Positions 8,562 through 16,155 of a stretch of DNA of 64,000 nucleotides are shown one piece after another. The DNA lies in contig NZ_SIHX01000001.1 of the NCBI RefSeq assembly GCF_004320525.1, forward strand, positions 682,001-746,000, read 5' to 3'. Every line of letters starts with the position of its first letter. Positions within the stretch are counted from its first letter, which is position 1. Source of the stretch: Arthrobacter sp. S39 (lineage in GTDB: Bacteria > Actinomycetota > Actinomycetes > Actinomycetales > Micrococcaceae). Made by a program: the position numbers and the translations under genes. The notes below the pieces were generated by a model. The model made no database searches. It worked only from the letters and a program-made list of their open reading frames with translations, and was not told the DNA's origin.

Positions 8562-9441
8562 ATCCACCGTGTTTGACCTGGCCCTCCCCACGGCGCCTGT
8601 GCGGGAGATCCTGGAGCGGGCGTTCGCCGAGGACGCCCCCGCCGGTGACATCACCTCACAGCTGCTCATCCCGGCTGAGGCCAGGGCGACGGCGGTCCTG
8701 AACGCGCGCGTCCCCGGCGTCTTCAGCGGCGCCACGGTCTTCCGGGACGCCATGCTGCTCATTGACCCGGACACCGACGTGGAGCTGCTGGTGGCCGACG
8801 GTGAGGCGTTCGACGCCGGCACGCACCTCGCACGCGTCAGCGGCCGGGCACGCTCTGTCCTGCTGGCCGAACGCGTCGCCCTCAACCTGGTGCAGCGCAT
8901 GTCCGCCATTGCCACCAAGACGGCAGAATTCGTGAAGCTCACCGAGGGCACCGCCGCACGGATCACCGACACGCGGAAGACCACTCCAGGGCTGCGGGTC
9001 CTGGAACGCTTTGCCGTCCGTTGCGGGGGAGGGGCGAACCACCGGTACAGCCTGTCCGACGCCGTGCTGGCCAAGGACAACCACCTGGCAGTGATGACCG
9101 GCGGCGACCCCGCCAAACTCACCGGCCTCCTGGCGGCAGCCAAGGCGCAGCTGGGCCACACCACGCATTTTGAGGTGGAAGTGGACAGCATCGACCAGAT
9201 CGAACCCGTGCTCGCCGCGGGGGTGGACACCATCATGCTGGACAACTTCACCCTGGAGGAGCTCCGGACCGGCGTGGCACTGGTGGGTGGACGCGCCCGC
9301 GTGGAGGCCAGCGGCAACGTCAACCTGCAGACCGTGGCCGGAATCGCCGCCACCGGTGTAGACGTCATATCCATCGGCGGGCTGACCCACAGCGTCGCGG
9401 CACTGGACCTGGGCCTGGACGTTGAGCTGAGCGTCGGATGA
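8554..9441 (+). CDS. nadC: Nicotinate-nucleotide diphosphorylase (carboxylating) NadC
   Basis: A 295-residue quinolinate phosphoribosyltransferase that makes nicotinate mononucleotide from quinolinate and PRPP. Typical segments are AEDAPAGDITS near the N-terminus, the RITDTRKTTPGLRVLE region, GGGANHRYSLSDAVLAKDNHL, the barrel strands EVEVDSIDQIE and DTIMLDNF, and the C-terminal VEASGNVNLQTV and SIGGLTHS. I chose ATG 8554 rather than the TTG six bases upstream. The gene overlaps the end of nadB and is followed within 8 nt by the desulfurase. Confidence 0.95.
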   Translation: MTESTVFDLALPTAPVREILERAFAEDAPAGDITSQLLIPAEARATAVLNARVPGVFSGATVFRDAMLLIDPDTDVELLVADGEAFDAGTHLARVSGRARSVLLAERVALNLVQRMSAIATKTAEFVKLTEGTAARITDTRKTTPGLRVLERFAVRCGGGANHRYSLSDAVLAKDNHLAVMTGGDPAKLTGLLAAAKAQLGHTTHFEVEVDSIDQIEPVLAAGVDTIMLDNFTLEELRTGVALVGGRARVEASGNVNLQTVAGIAATGVDVISIGGLTHSVAALDLGLDVELSVG

Positions 9442-9448
9442 GCGCACC

Positions 9449-10606
9449 GTGATTTTCCTTGACGCCGCGGCCACCACCCCCGTCCGCCGGGAGGTGCTGG
9501 ATGCGATGTGGCCCTACCTGACCGGCGAATTCGGCAACCCGTCGAGCCATCATTCCCTGGGCGAAGCCGCCGCCGCTGCGCTCGCCGACGCACGTGCCGC
9601 CGTCGCAAACGTGCTGGGCTGCAGGGCAGGCGAGGTGACCTTCACCTCGGGCGGCACCGAGGCCGACAACCTTGCCGTGAAGGGCATTGCCCTGGCGCGG
9701 CAGGCCGCCGATCCGCGGCTTAACCGTGTGGTGGTCAGCGCCATCGAACACCCCGCCGTGGAGGAATCGGCACGCTACCTTGAACGGTTCCACGGGTTCG
9801 CCGTGGACGTCGTTCCCGTTGACGGGACGGGGCTGGTGACGCCGGAGGCACTCGCCGCCGTGCTCCGCCCGGAGACCGCCCTGGTCAGCGTGATGTACGC
9901 CAACAATGAAGTGGGCACCGTCCAGCCCGTCGCCGAACTGGCTGCGCTGGCCCGGGCGCAGGGCATCCCGTTCCACACGGACGCCGTCCAGGCCGCAGGC
10001 TGGCTGCCTCTGGACGTCAAGGCGCTCGGCGTGGACGCACTGAGCATTTCCGGCCACAAGCTCGGGGCGCCCAAGGGCTGCGGCGTACTTTACGTCCGCG
10101 GACGGACCCGGATCGAACCCCTGGTCCACGGCGGCGGACAGGAACGCGGCCGCCGCTCGGGCACCGAGAACGTCGCCGGAGCCGTTGGCCTGGCCACCGC
10201 CCTCACCCTGGCCCAACGGGACCAGGCCGGCTCGGGCGCCCGGGTGGCGGCGCTGCGTAACAGCTTCACGGCGGCGGTGCTCGGCGGCGTGCCCGGGGCC
10301 GTCCTGACCGGCCACCCCACTGACCGGCTGCCCTCCGTGGCGTCCTTCTGCTTTCCCGGCACCAGCGGGGAATCTGTTCTTCTTGAACTTGAACGGCAAG
10401 GAGTGGTGTGCTCCAGCGGTTCGGCCTGCGCGGCCGGCTCGGACGCACCCTCACCGGTCCTGACCGCGCTCGGCATCCCCGCCGAGGTGGCGCAGACGGC
10501 GGTGCGGTTCAGCTTTGATTCATCCGTCGGTGCCGCGGACCTGGACGCCGCTGCCCAGGCCGTGCTGGCCGCCGTCGCGAGCGTCCGGACCCTCGGCCGG
10601 GCATAG
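9449..10606 (+). CDS. Cysteine desulfurase (NifS/IscS family) of the NAD operon
   Basis: A 385-residue aminotransferase class V enzyme that releases sulfur from cysteine. The PLP lysine is K204 in SISGHKLGAPKG, and the persulfide-forming cysteine is probably C327 in SGSACAAGSD. Short-loop placement of the cysteine suggests the NifS/IscS type rather than SufS. It is the last gene of nrtR-nadABC, 8 nt after nadC, with a GTG start. In Bacillus subtilis a NifS-like enzyme next to the nad genes is needed for the NadA iron-sulfur cluster. I infer the same role here, though general use is possible. Confidence 0.9.
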   Translation: MIFLDAAATTPVRREVLDAMWPYLTGEFGNPSSHHSLGEAAAAALADARAAVANVLGCRAGEVTFTSGGTEADNLAVKGIALARQAADPRLNRVVVSAIEHPAVEESARYLERFHGFAVDVVPVDGTGLVTPEALAAVLRPETALVSVMYANNEVGTVQPVAELAALARAQGIPFHTDAVQAAGWLPLDVKALGVDALSISGHKLGAPKGCGVLYVRGRTRIEPLVHGGGQERGRRSGTENVAGAVGLATALTLAQRDQAGSGARVAALRNSFTAAVLGGVPGAVLTGHPTDRLPSVASFCFPGTSGESVLLELERQGVVCSSGSACAAGSDAPSPVLTALGIPAEVAQTAVRFSFDSSVGAADLDAAAQAVLAAVASVRTLGRA

Positions 10607-10620
10607 CGGGCCCCGTTGTC

Positions 10621-11124
10621 CTAGATGTGCCGGGCGCGGCGGAAGATCCAGTGCCGGAGCATGGTGAACCGGACGGCCGTGGCCAGGAAACCGGACAGCG
10701 TGGTGGTCCAGAGCTCGTCGGCAACACTGGCGTCGGGCTTCAGCCAGTGCAGGATGCCCAGGCTGCTGCCGGTGATGACCAGGGCTACGGCGATCACCAG
10801 CAGCCCATGCAGGTGGTCCCGGGCCATCCGGTGCTGCCCTGAGATCTTGAACGTGAGCCTGCGGTTCAGGGCGGTGTTCAGGAATGACGTCACAACCAGT
10901 GCCGCCGCATTGGCCAGCTGCGGACCCAGCCAGGGGCGAAGCAACGCGTAGAGCCCCAGCGATGCGGCGGTACAGACGATGCCCACGCCGGTGAAGCGGA
11001 TGAGCTGGCGGACCACCGGGAACTTCAGGATCCCGCGGTGGTGCCGGGTGGATGGTGCCCGGCGGCCTTGGTGGACGCCTGGCTGCTGCGTCAGCTGTTC
11101 GGCGGGCGCAGCAGGGGAATCCAT
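10621..11124 (-). CDS. GtrA-like membrane protein
   Basis: A 167-residue integral membrane protein with four hydrophobic helices (about residues 41-62, 68-90, 107-128 and 140-160). It matches the GtrA family pattern VVRQLIRFTGVGIVCTAASLG at the start and NFxxxRRxTF-like TALNRRLTFK in the middle. Family members help move lipid-linked sugars across the membrane for cell-wall or teichoic acid glycosylation. It converges on the nad operon with a 14-nt gap and ends in a basic tail (HWIFRRARHI). The sugar and partner glycosyltransferase are not in the window. Confidence 0.82.
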   Translation of the reverse strand: MDSPAAPAEQLTQQPGVHQGRRAPSTRHHRGILKFPVVRQLIRFTGVGIVCTAASLGLYALLRPWLGPQLANAAALVVTSFLNTALNRRLTFKISGQHRMARDHLHGLLVIAVALVITGSSLGILHWLKPDASVADELWTTTLSGFLATAVRFTMLRHWIFRRARHI

Positions 11125-11141
11125 GGGTCAAGCCTGACACA

Positions 11142-11984
11142 TCAGGCCGCGGATCCCTCCCAGGACGCTGCCTTCACCGGGTTGGTGAGTTCGCCGATGC
11201 CCTCCACACGGCAGGTGACCGTATCGCCGGGGCCGATGGGCGCACACTCGGCCGGGAATCCGGTCAGGACCAGGTCCCCGGGGTGCAGGGTCATGAAGGA
11301 CGTGAGATAGACCAGGATTTCGTCCACGTTCCAGCCCAGGTCCGCGCTGCTGGCAGGCGCCAGCGCAGTACCGTTGTGGACGATGCCGATGGCCAGGTCT
11401 GTGACATCGAGCGTCGTGACGATCCACGGCCCGGCAGGCGTGAACGTGTCCTGGCTCTTCGCGCTGATCCACAGCTCGTCCGACTTCTGCAGGTCCCGGG
11501 AGGTCACATCGTTTCCGATGGTGAATCCCAGCACCGCGCTGCGCGCAGTGTCCGGAGTCAGGCCCCGGGCCTTCCGACCGATCACGATGGCCAGTTCCGC
11601 TTCCGGGTCAACCTGGCCGGCGTCTGACCCCAGCTCAATGGCGTCGCCCGGCCCGATCACGCTGGTGGCGGCCTTGTGGAATGCCTGGGGCGGGAGGGCT
11701 CGGCCGGCCTCGCCCGTGTTGTGGGCCATGCCCAGGACGTTGGCCGGGACGCTGGGGGCAAGGAACTCGAAGCTTCGCTGGTGCACGCTGTCGCCCGGCG
11801 TCCAGCCGGCGCGGGCAGGGCTCGCGGCGTTGGCCCGGGATCCGGGGAAGGGCGTGTCCACCACGGTCCAAGTGGTGCCGGCGTCACTGGCGAAGTCGGC
11901 GGCACTGTTGGCCACAAAGAACTGTTCCCCGGGCGCCGCGGGGGAGACGGGACGGACACGGGCAAGGCGGAGCGGGGTGGTCAT
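11142..11984 (-). CDS. Fumarylacetoacetate hydrolase-family protein
   Basis: A 280-residue FAH-family enzyme. The fold signature is seen in EAELAIVIGRKARG (metal-binding acidic residues), FTIGNDVTSRDLQ, GPWIVTTLD and HPGDLVLTGFPAECAPIGPGDTV. Such enzymes hydrolyse or decarboxylate beta-diketo acids or ring-cleavage products, and the exact substrate is unknown. The ATG at 11984 has a GAAGGA ribosome site 7 nt upstream. It lies between the GtrA-like gene and the DUF1684 gene on the same strand, with short gaps that allow one transcript. Confidence 0.82.
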   Translation of the reverse strand: MTTPLRLARVRPVSPAAPGEQFFVANSAADFASDAGTTWTVVDTPFPGSRANAASPARAGWTPGDSVHQRSFEFLAPSVPANVLGMAHNTGEAGRALPPQAFHKAATSVIGPGDAIELGSDAGQVDPEAELAIVIGRKARGLTPDTARSAVLGFTIGNDVTSRDLQKSDELWISAKSQDTFTPAGPWIVTTLDVTDLAIGIVHNGTALAPASSADLGWNVDEILVYLTSFMTLHPGDLVLTGFPAECAPIGPGDTVTCRVEGIGELTNPVKAASWEGSAA

Positions 11985-12035
11985 AGGTTTTCCTTCAGGA
12001 CGTGCGACGGCGGCGGGGGCCCGGTTGCCGGGCGG

Positions 12036-12698
12036 TCAGTACAGTTCGCCGGCAGGGATCTCGACGGCGAGACGGTTCGAGGGGCCGGCCAGCGGGCACG
12101 CCCAGGCCTCGTTGTAGGCGCAGGAGGGGTTGTACGCGAAGTTGAAGTCAAGCACGAATTCGGCGCCGGGACCGGTGCCGTGCACGCCATGGAAGGCGCC
12201 CTTGATCGTGTCGATCAGGTAGCGTCCGGCACCGTAGCTGCCACCTGGCTGCCCGGCCGTTGCATCCCGGAACGGCACAAAGATGCCGCCGCCGTACCCC
12301 TGGAGCTTCCAGACGGCGAGCTGCCCCATCTCCGGAAGGTCGAAGGTACCGAGGCGGACGAAGTTGACCACGCCGTCGGTGGCGGTTTCCACCGACATTT
12401 CCCGTCCCGCGCCTTCCCCGGTCAGCGGCACATGGAAGCGGTAGATGGGATCGTAGTCAGCGGTCCTGAGACCGGAAAAACGCGCTTTGTCCTGGCTGGT
12501 CAGCGCAGACGCGGGATGGGTGGCGAACATCCGGTCGCGCTCGTGCCGCCAATAGGAATGGGCCTCCGCGGGGCTCTCCACCGAAATTTTCCGGACCATC
12601 TCATAGAGGGAAAACGTCCGCAGGCGCCAATCCGCAATGTCGATGGCGGAGATGTCCGCCAGGCTGTCGTCCGCCACGCCATACTGCTCTTCCGCCAT
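12036..12698 (-). CDS. DUF1684 domain-containing protein
   Basis: A 220-residue cytoplasmic protein matching the DUF1684 pattern: an N-terminal RLRTFSLY and HERDRMFATHPASAL helix region, then DYDPIYRF, and a conserved C-terminal core with LDFNFAYNPSCAYNEAWACPLAGPSNRL. The last segment is the family hallmark. Function is unknown. I use ATG 12698; a GTG two codons upstream at 12704 is possible. It is probably cotranscribed with the FAH gene. Confidence 0.82.
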   Translation of the reverse strand: MAEEQYGVADDSLADISAIDIADWRLRTFSLYEMVRKISVESPAEAHSYWRHERDRMFATHPASALTSQDKARFSGLRTADYDPIYRFHVPLTGEGAGREMSVETATDGVVNFVRLGTFDLPEMGQLAVWKLQGYGGGIFVPFRDATAGQPGGSYGAGRYLIDTIKGAFHGVHGTGPGAEFVLDFNFAYNPSCAYNEAWACPLAGPSNRLAVEIPAGELY

Positions 12699-12766
12699 AG
12701 CCACCAGCCTAGCCCCTCGGAGCGCGCTTACCTTGCGGCGGCGGCGCCCGGCGCTACGCTGGCTGC

Positions 12767-13564
12767 ATGACGCGCAAGACAGCAGTGCTGGGGTTCCGGA
12801 TCATGGCCGTGCTCGTGTGCGGAGGCGTGGCCTCCGGCTGCAGCGCCCAAGGTCAGGCCGAACCGTCCTGGACCGCGCAGCCGGACGCCACTGCGTCAAC
12901 CGCTGCCCCGACGGGGACGGCCACGGCGTCGGCGGATCCGGCGGCGTCCGGCGGCCAGGGTTCGCCGACGCCAGGTGCGGGGGCCACATCGGCTGCGTGG
13001 AAGACTTTCTCGGACCCCGGCAAGACGGTGAGCTTCGACCTGCCGGAGGAATGGATCGCCCAGTCCGTGACGCCCGAGGAAGGGACGATGGCAGGTGCGC
13101 TGAAGGTCGAGGTAAAGAAGCCGGATGGAACCGTCATTGCCTCGCTGCGGACGGGACTGCCGCCGTCGGCTCCGGAATGTGCGGAGGCGGCGCGCAGGCC
13201 CTACACCGTGATCAGCAGCGTGCCCGTGGACCTTCCGGCACTTGCAGGAGAGGGAACCATCGCCCCGCATGTCGTGTTCAGGGTGATCCAGGGCTACCGG
13301 TACTTCGGGTCCTTCGGCATTACCAACATCGTGGGCGGCGCCGACGGACAGGCGTGCGAACTGCGCAACGTGGTCCGCGGCCCGGCCGGCAAGGGTGACT
13401 ACTCCTTCGGGGACCTCCCGGCGCTCAAGGCGTTCGCGCCGGATGAAAAGGTGGCTCCCGCCAAGGCCTTTGACACCTTGGACCAGGCTGCGAAGTATGT
13501 GGACGAGGGCACCGAATTCGCCAACGTCCAACGGATGCTAATGTCTCTGGAGATCAAGAACTAG
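12767..13564 (+). CDS. Putative lipoprotein of unknown function
   Basis: A 265-residue protein with a lipoprotein signal peptide: a basic start (MTRK), a hydrophobic stretch and a lipobox ending in ASGC at Cys25. A Ser/Thr/Ala/Pro-rich linker (about 26-75) leads to a globular domain beginning KTFSDPGKTVSFDLPEEW. That resembles PsbP/LpqN-like small domains, but I cannot assign the family firmly. It should sit on the outer face of the membrane. It is divergent from the DUF1684 gene and upstream of the transglutaminase gene. Confidence 0.75.
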   Translation: MTRKTAVLGFRIMAVLVCGGVASGCSAQGQAEPSWTAQPDATASTAAPTGTATASADPAASGGQGSPTPGAGATSAAWKTFSDPGKTVSFDLPEEWIAQSVTPEEGTMAGALKVEVKKPDGTVIASLRTGLPPSAPECAEAARRPYTVISSVPVDLPALAGEGTIAPHVVFRVIQGYRYFGSFGITNIVGGADGQACELRNVVRGPAGKGDYSFGDLPALKAFAPDEKVAPAKAFDTLDQAAKYVDEGTEFANVQRMLMSLEIKN

Positions 13565-13634
13565 TCCTGCTGCCGGCCCACCCCCTGCCGGGCGAGAGCG
13601 GAGACTGGCAAACCACTTCCCACCCCGGAGATCA

Positions 13635-14441
13635 ATGGACCGCTCTGTTTCCGCCCGCCTGGTTTTCAGGACCGTTGCCGACACCAAGGTTGCGCTGGCC
13701 ATTTCCGTGGCCAGGAACCCCGGTTACTCCTCGTTTGAGGAATCCTTGTCGGTAACGGTGGAAGGCGCGCAGGTTCCGCTGACTGAATTGTCGGACCACC
13801 ATGGGGGCCGGATCCACTACATGGAGTTCCCGGACCCTGCCGAGGTGACGGTCGACTATTCGGCGTCGGTGGCCGGACAGGCCGTCCCCGAAGAGGCACC
13901 GCTGGCGGAACTTATCCGCTACGTCCGCCCCAGCCGGTACGCCGAGTCGGACCGGCTCCTGCCCACGGCCTATGCGGAATTCGGCGGGCTCCATGGCGAA
14001 GAGCTGCTGCATGCCGTGCGGAACTGGGTCTACGGCGAGCTGAGGTACATCAGCGGATCCTCGCGGGGCACCGACGGGGCAGTGGATACCCTCCTGCACC
14101 GCCGCGGCGTCTGCCGCGACTTCGCCCACCTTGCCATCGCGCTGCTCCGGTCCAAGGACATCCCCGCGCGGCTGACGGCCGTCTACGCGCCGGGACTGAG
14201 CCCGATGGATTTCCACGCCGTGGCCGAAGCCCACGTCAACGGGGCCTGGCACGTCATCGACCCCACGGGGCTCGCCCCGCGGGAGTCGATGCTGAGGATC
14301 ACGGCCGGCCGCGACTCGGCCGATACCGCCTTCCTCTCCACCGTCGGCGGAAGCCTCACCCTCCACCAGATGCGCGTCACCGCCGTTGTGAACGGCAACC
14401 TGCCCGCTGAGGACCCGGCCAAGCTCGTCGTGCTGCGCTAG
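13635..14441 (+). CDS. Transglutaminase-like family protein
   Basis: A 268-residue cytoplasmic protein with a transglutaminase-like (cysteine protease fold) core. The triad residues can be placed at C160 (RRGVCRDFAHL), H194 (MDFHAVAEAHV) and D209 (VIDPTGLAP). The N-terminal 90 residues form the beta-rich lead domain usual for this bacterial family. Activity is probably proteolytic or amidase-like rather than true cross-linking. No signal peptide is visible. The ATG has a GGAGA site at close spacing. Confidence 0.83.
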   Translation: MDRSVSARLVFRTVADTKVALAISVARNPGYSSFEESLSVTVEGAQVPLTELSDHHGGRIHYMEFPDPAEVTVDYSASVAGQAVPEEAPLAELIRYVRPSRYAESDRLLPTAYAEFGGLHGEELLHAVRNWVYGELRYISGSSRGTDGAVDTLLHRRGVCRDFAHLAIALLRSKDIPARLTAVYAPGLSPMDFHAVAEAHVNGAWHVIDPTGLAPRESMLRITAGRDSADTAFLSTVGGSLTLHQMRVTAVVNGNLPAEDPAKLVVLR

Positions 14442-14468
14442 TCCGGGCGACTCTCTGCGCCGGGCCGC

Positions 14469-14930
14469 TTAGTGGCGTGCGCCCACGGAATTCCGAAGCT
14501 TCTCGGTCAGCCGCCTCAGTTCCTTCTGCTCAGCCGCCGTCAGCGCCGGACCCAGGAGCCCTGAGATATCCCGGACGTGCTCGCGGCCGATGTCCTTTTG
14601 CAGCTCGGCGCCGGCGTCGGTCAGCTTCAGCAGCACCCCGCGGCCGTCCTCGGGGGCCGCCATCCGCGCCACCAGTCCCCGCTTTTCGAGCCGCTCCACC
14701 AGCCGGCTGAGGCTGGACTGGCTCAGCAGGACATGGTCGTTGAGCTCATTCAGCCGCAGCCAGCCAGACGGGCAGCGGGAGAGCGTGAACAGGACGTCGT
14801 ACTCGTTCAGTGCCACCTTCTTGAAGGCAGGCCCTGCCTGGAGCTTCCGCATCACCGCCACCTGGGCCCGGAACAGGGACTCCCAGGTCTCCGCGGCAAG
14901 CCGTACCGGTGATTCGCCGTCGCTGGCCAT
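14469..14930 (-). CDS. MarR-family transcriptional regulator
   Basis: A 153-residue winged-helix regulator: a dimer helix region (WESLFRAQVAVMRKL), a recognition-helix segment LSQSSLSRLVERLEKRGLV and a wing (APEDGRGVLLKLTDAG). Its start overlaps the stop of the upstream LLM oxidoreductase as TGATG, so the two form one operon. I infer that it controls that operon through the 18-bp palindrome at 16095-16112. The inducer is unknown. Confidence 0.88.
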   Translation of the reverse strand: MASDGESPVRLAAETWESLFRAQVAVMRKLQAGPAFKKVALNEYDVLFTLSRCPSGWLRLNELNDHVLLSQSSLSRLVERLEKRGLVARMAAPEDGRGVLLKLTDAGAELQKDIGREHVRDISGLLGPALTAAEQKELRRLTEKLRNSVGARH

Positions 14931-16039
14931 CACGCCTCCGACGGGGTTGTTTCGGCACTCTGCGCAGCCAGCAGCGCCGCGACCCGGCCTGCGTGGGTGG
15001 GCGGGTCCGGAACGTGCGCGGGCTTCAGTGCCGCGTACTCCTTGCGCAGGACCGGCAGGACTTCCTCGCCGAACAGGTCCAGCTGTTCCAGCACGGTCTT
15101 CAGCGGCAGGCCGGCGTGGTCGATCAGGAACAGCTGGCGCTGGTAGTCGCCGAAGTACTCGCGGAACGTCAGGGTCTTTTCGATGACCTCCTGCGGGCTG
15201 CCCACGGTGAGCGGGGTCTGCGAGGTGAAGTCCTCCAGCGACGGGCCGTGGCCGTAGACCGGGGCGTTGTCGAAGTAGGGCCGGAACTCCTTGACCGCGT
15301 CCTGGGAGTTTTTCCGCATAAAGAACTGGCCGCCGAGCCCCACGATCGCCTGGTCCGCCGTGCCGTGGCCGTAGTGCTCGTAGCGTTCGCGGTAGAGCCC
15401 GATCAGCTGCTGGTAGTGCTCCTTGGGCCAGAAGATGTTGTTCGCGAAGAAGCCGTCGCCGTAGTAGGCGGCCACTTCGGCGATCTGCGGCGTGCGGATG
15501 GAACCGTGCCAGACAAAGGGGGCGACGCCGTCGAGCGGGCGGGGCGTGGAGGTGAAGTTCTGCAGCGGGGTCCGGAACTTGCCGGACCAGTTCACGGTGT
15601 CCTCGTCCCACAGCCGGCGCAGCAGGCTGTAGTTCTCGATGGCCAGCTCCACGCCGTCCTGGATGTTCTTGCCGAACCAGGGGTAGACGGGCGCCGTGTT
15701 GCCGCGGCCCAGAACCAGGTCCACGCGACCATCGGACAGGTGCTGGAGCATCGCGAAGTCCTCCGCGATCTTCACCGGATCATTTGTGGTGATCAGCGTC
15801 GTGGCGGTGGACAACGTGATTCGCTCGGTCTGCGCCGCGATGTAGGCGAGGGTGGTGGTGGGGGAGGACGAGAAGAACGGGCGGTTGTGGTGCTCGCCGA
15901 TTGCGTAGACGTCCATGCCGATTTCCTCGACCTTTTTGGCGATCGCCACGGAGGCCTTGATGCGCTCGTTCTCCGTGGGGGTCTGTCCCGTGGTGGGGTC
16001 CGTGGTGATGTCGCTGACGCTGAATACGCCGATCTGCAT
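14930..16039 (-). CDS. LLM-class flavin-dependent oxidoreductase
   Basis: A 369-residue luciferase-like monooxygenase-fold enzyme using reduced FMN or F420. Visible family features are MQIGVFSVSDIT at the first strand, the YAIGEHHN segment, ITLSTATTLITTNDPVKIAEDFAMLQHLSDGRVDLVLGRG, and the C-terminal SPQEVIEKTL. It resembles the luciferase-like oxidoreductases paired with MarR regulators. The substrate is unknown. It is the first gene of a two-gene operon with the MarR gene. Confidence 0.88.
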   Translation of the reverse strand: MQIGVFSVSDITTDPTTGQTPTENERIKASVAIAKKVEEIGMDVYAIGEHHNRPFFSSSPTTTLAYIAAQTERITLSTATTLITTNDPVKIAEDFAMLQHLSDGRVDLVLGRGNTAPVYPWFGKNIQDGVELAIENYSLLRRLWDEDTVNWSGKFRTPLQNFTSTPRPLDGVAPFVWHGSIRTPQIAEVAAYYGDGFFANNIFWPKEHYQQLIGLYRERYEHYGHGTADQAIVGLGGQFFMRKNSQDAVKEFRPYFDNAPVYGHGPSLEDFTSQTPLTVGSPQEVIEKTLTFREYFGDYQRQLFLIDHAGLPLKTVLEQLDLFGEEVLPVLRKEYAALKPAHVPDPPTHAGRVAALLAAQSAETTPSEA

Positions 16040-16064
16040 GATGTGCCTTCCGTTCTGGCTGTCC

Positions 16065-16112
16065 GTGGTGGGATTACCACCACTATACCCGATTTAGATG
16101 CATATGCATCTA
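16065..16112 (-). promoter_or_regulatory. Promoter region with two inverted repeats upstream of LLM-marR
   Basis: TAGATGCATATGCATCTA at 16095-16112 is a perfect 18-bp palindrome. A second repeat, GTGGTGG-N5-CCACCAC, spans 16065-16083. On the minus strand a TATAGT hexamer (16086-16081) lies between them and fits a -10 box, so the palindrome would cover the -35 area. This is a likely MarR operator. Confidence 0.65.
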
Positions 16113-16155
16113 TCGACGGATACAACGCCTCCCGGGCCGGATTATTCCCGTTCGT

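Noticed and set aside
14469..15611. 380-codon minus-strand frame containing the MarR gene
   Set aside because: Only the last 153 codons are the MarR protein; the rest is out of frame over the LLM oxidoreductase.
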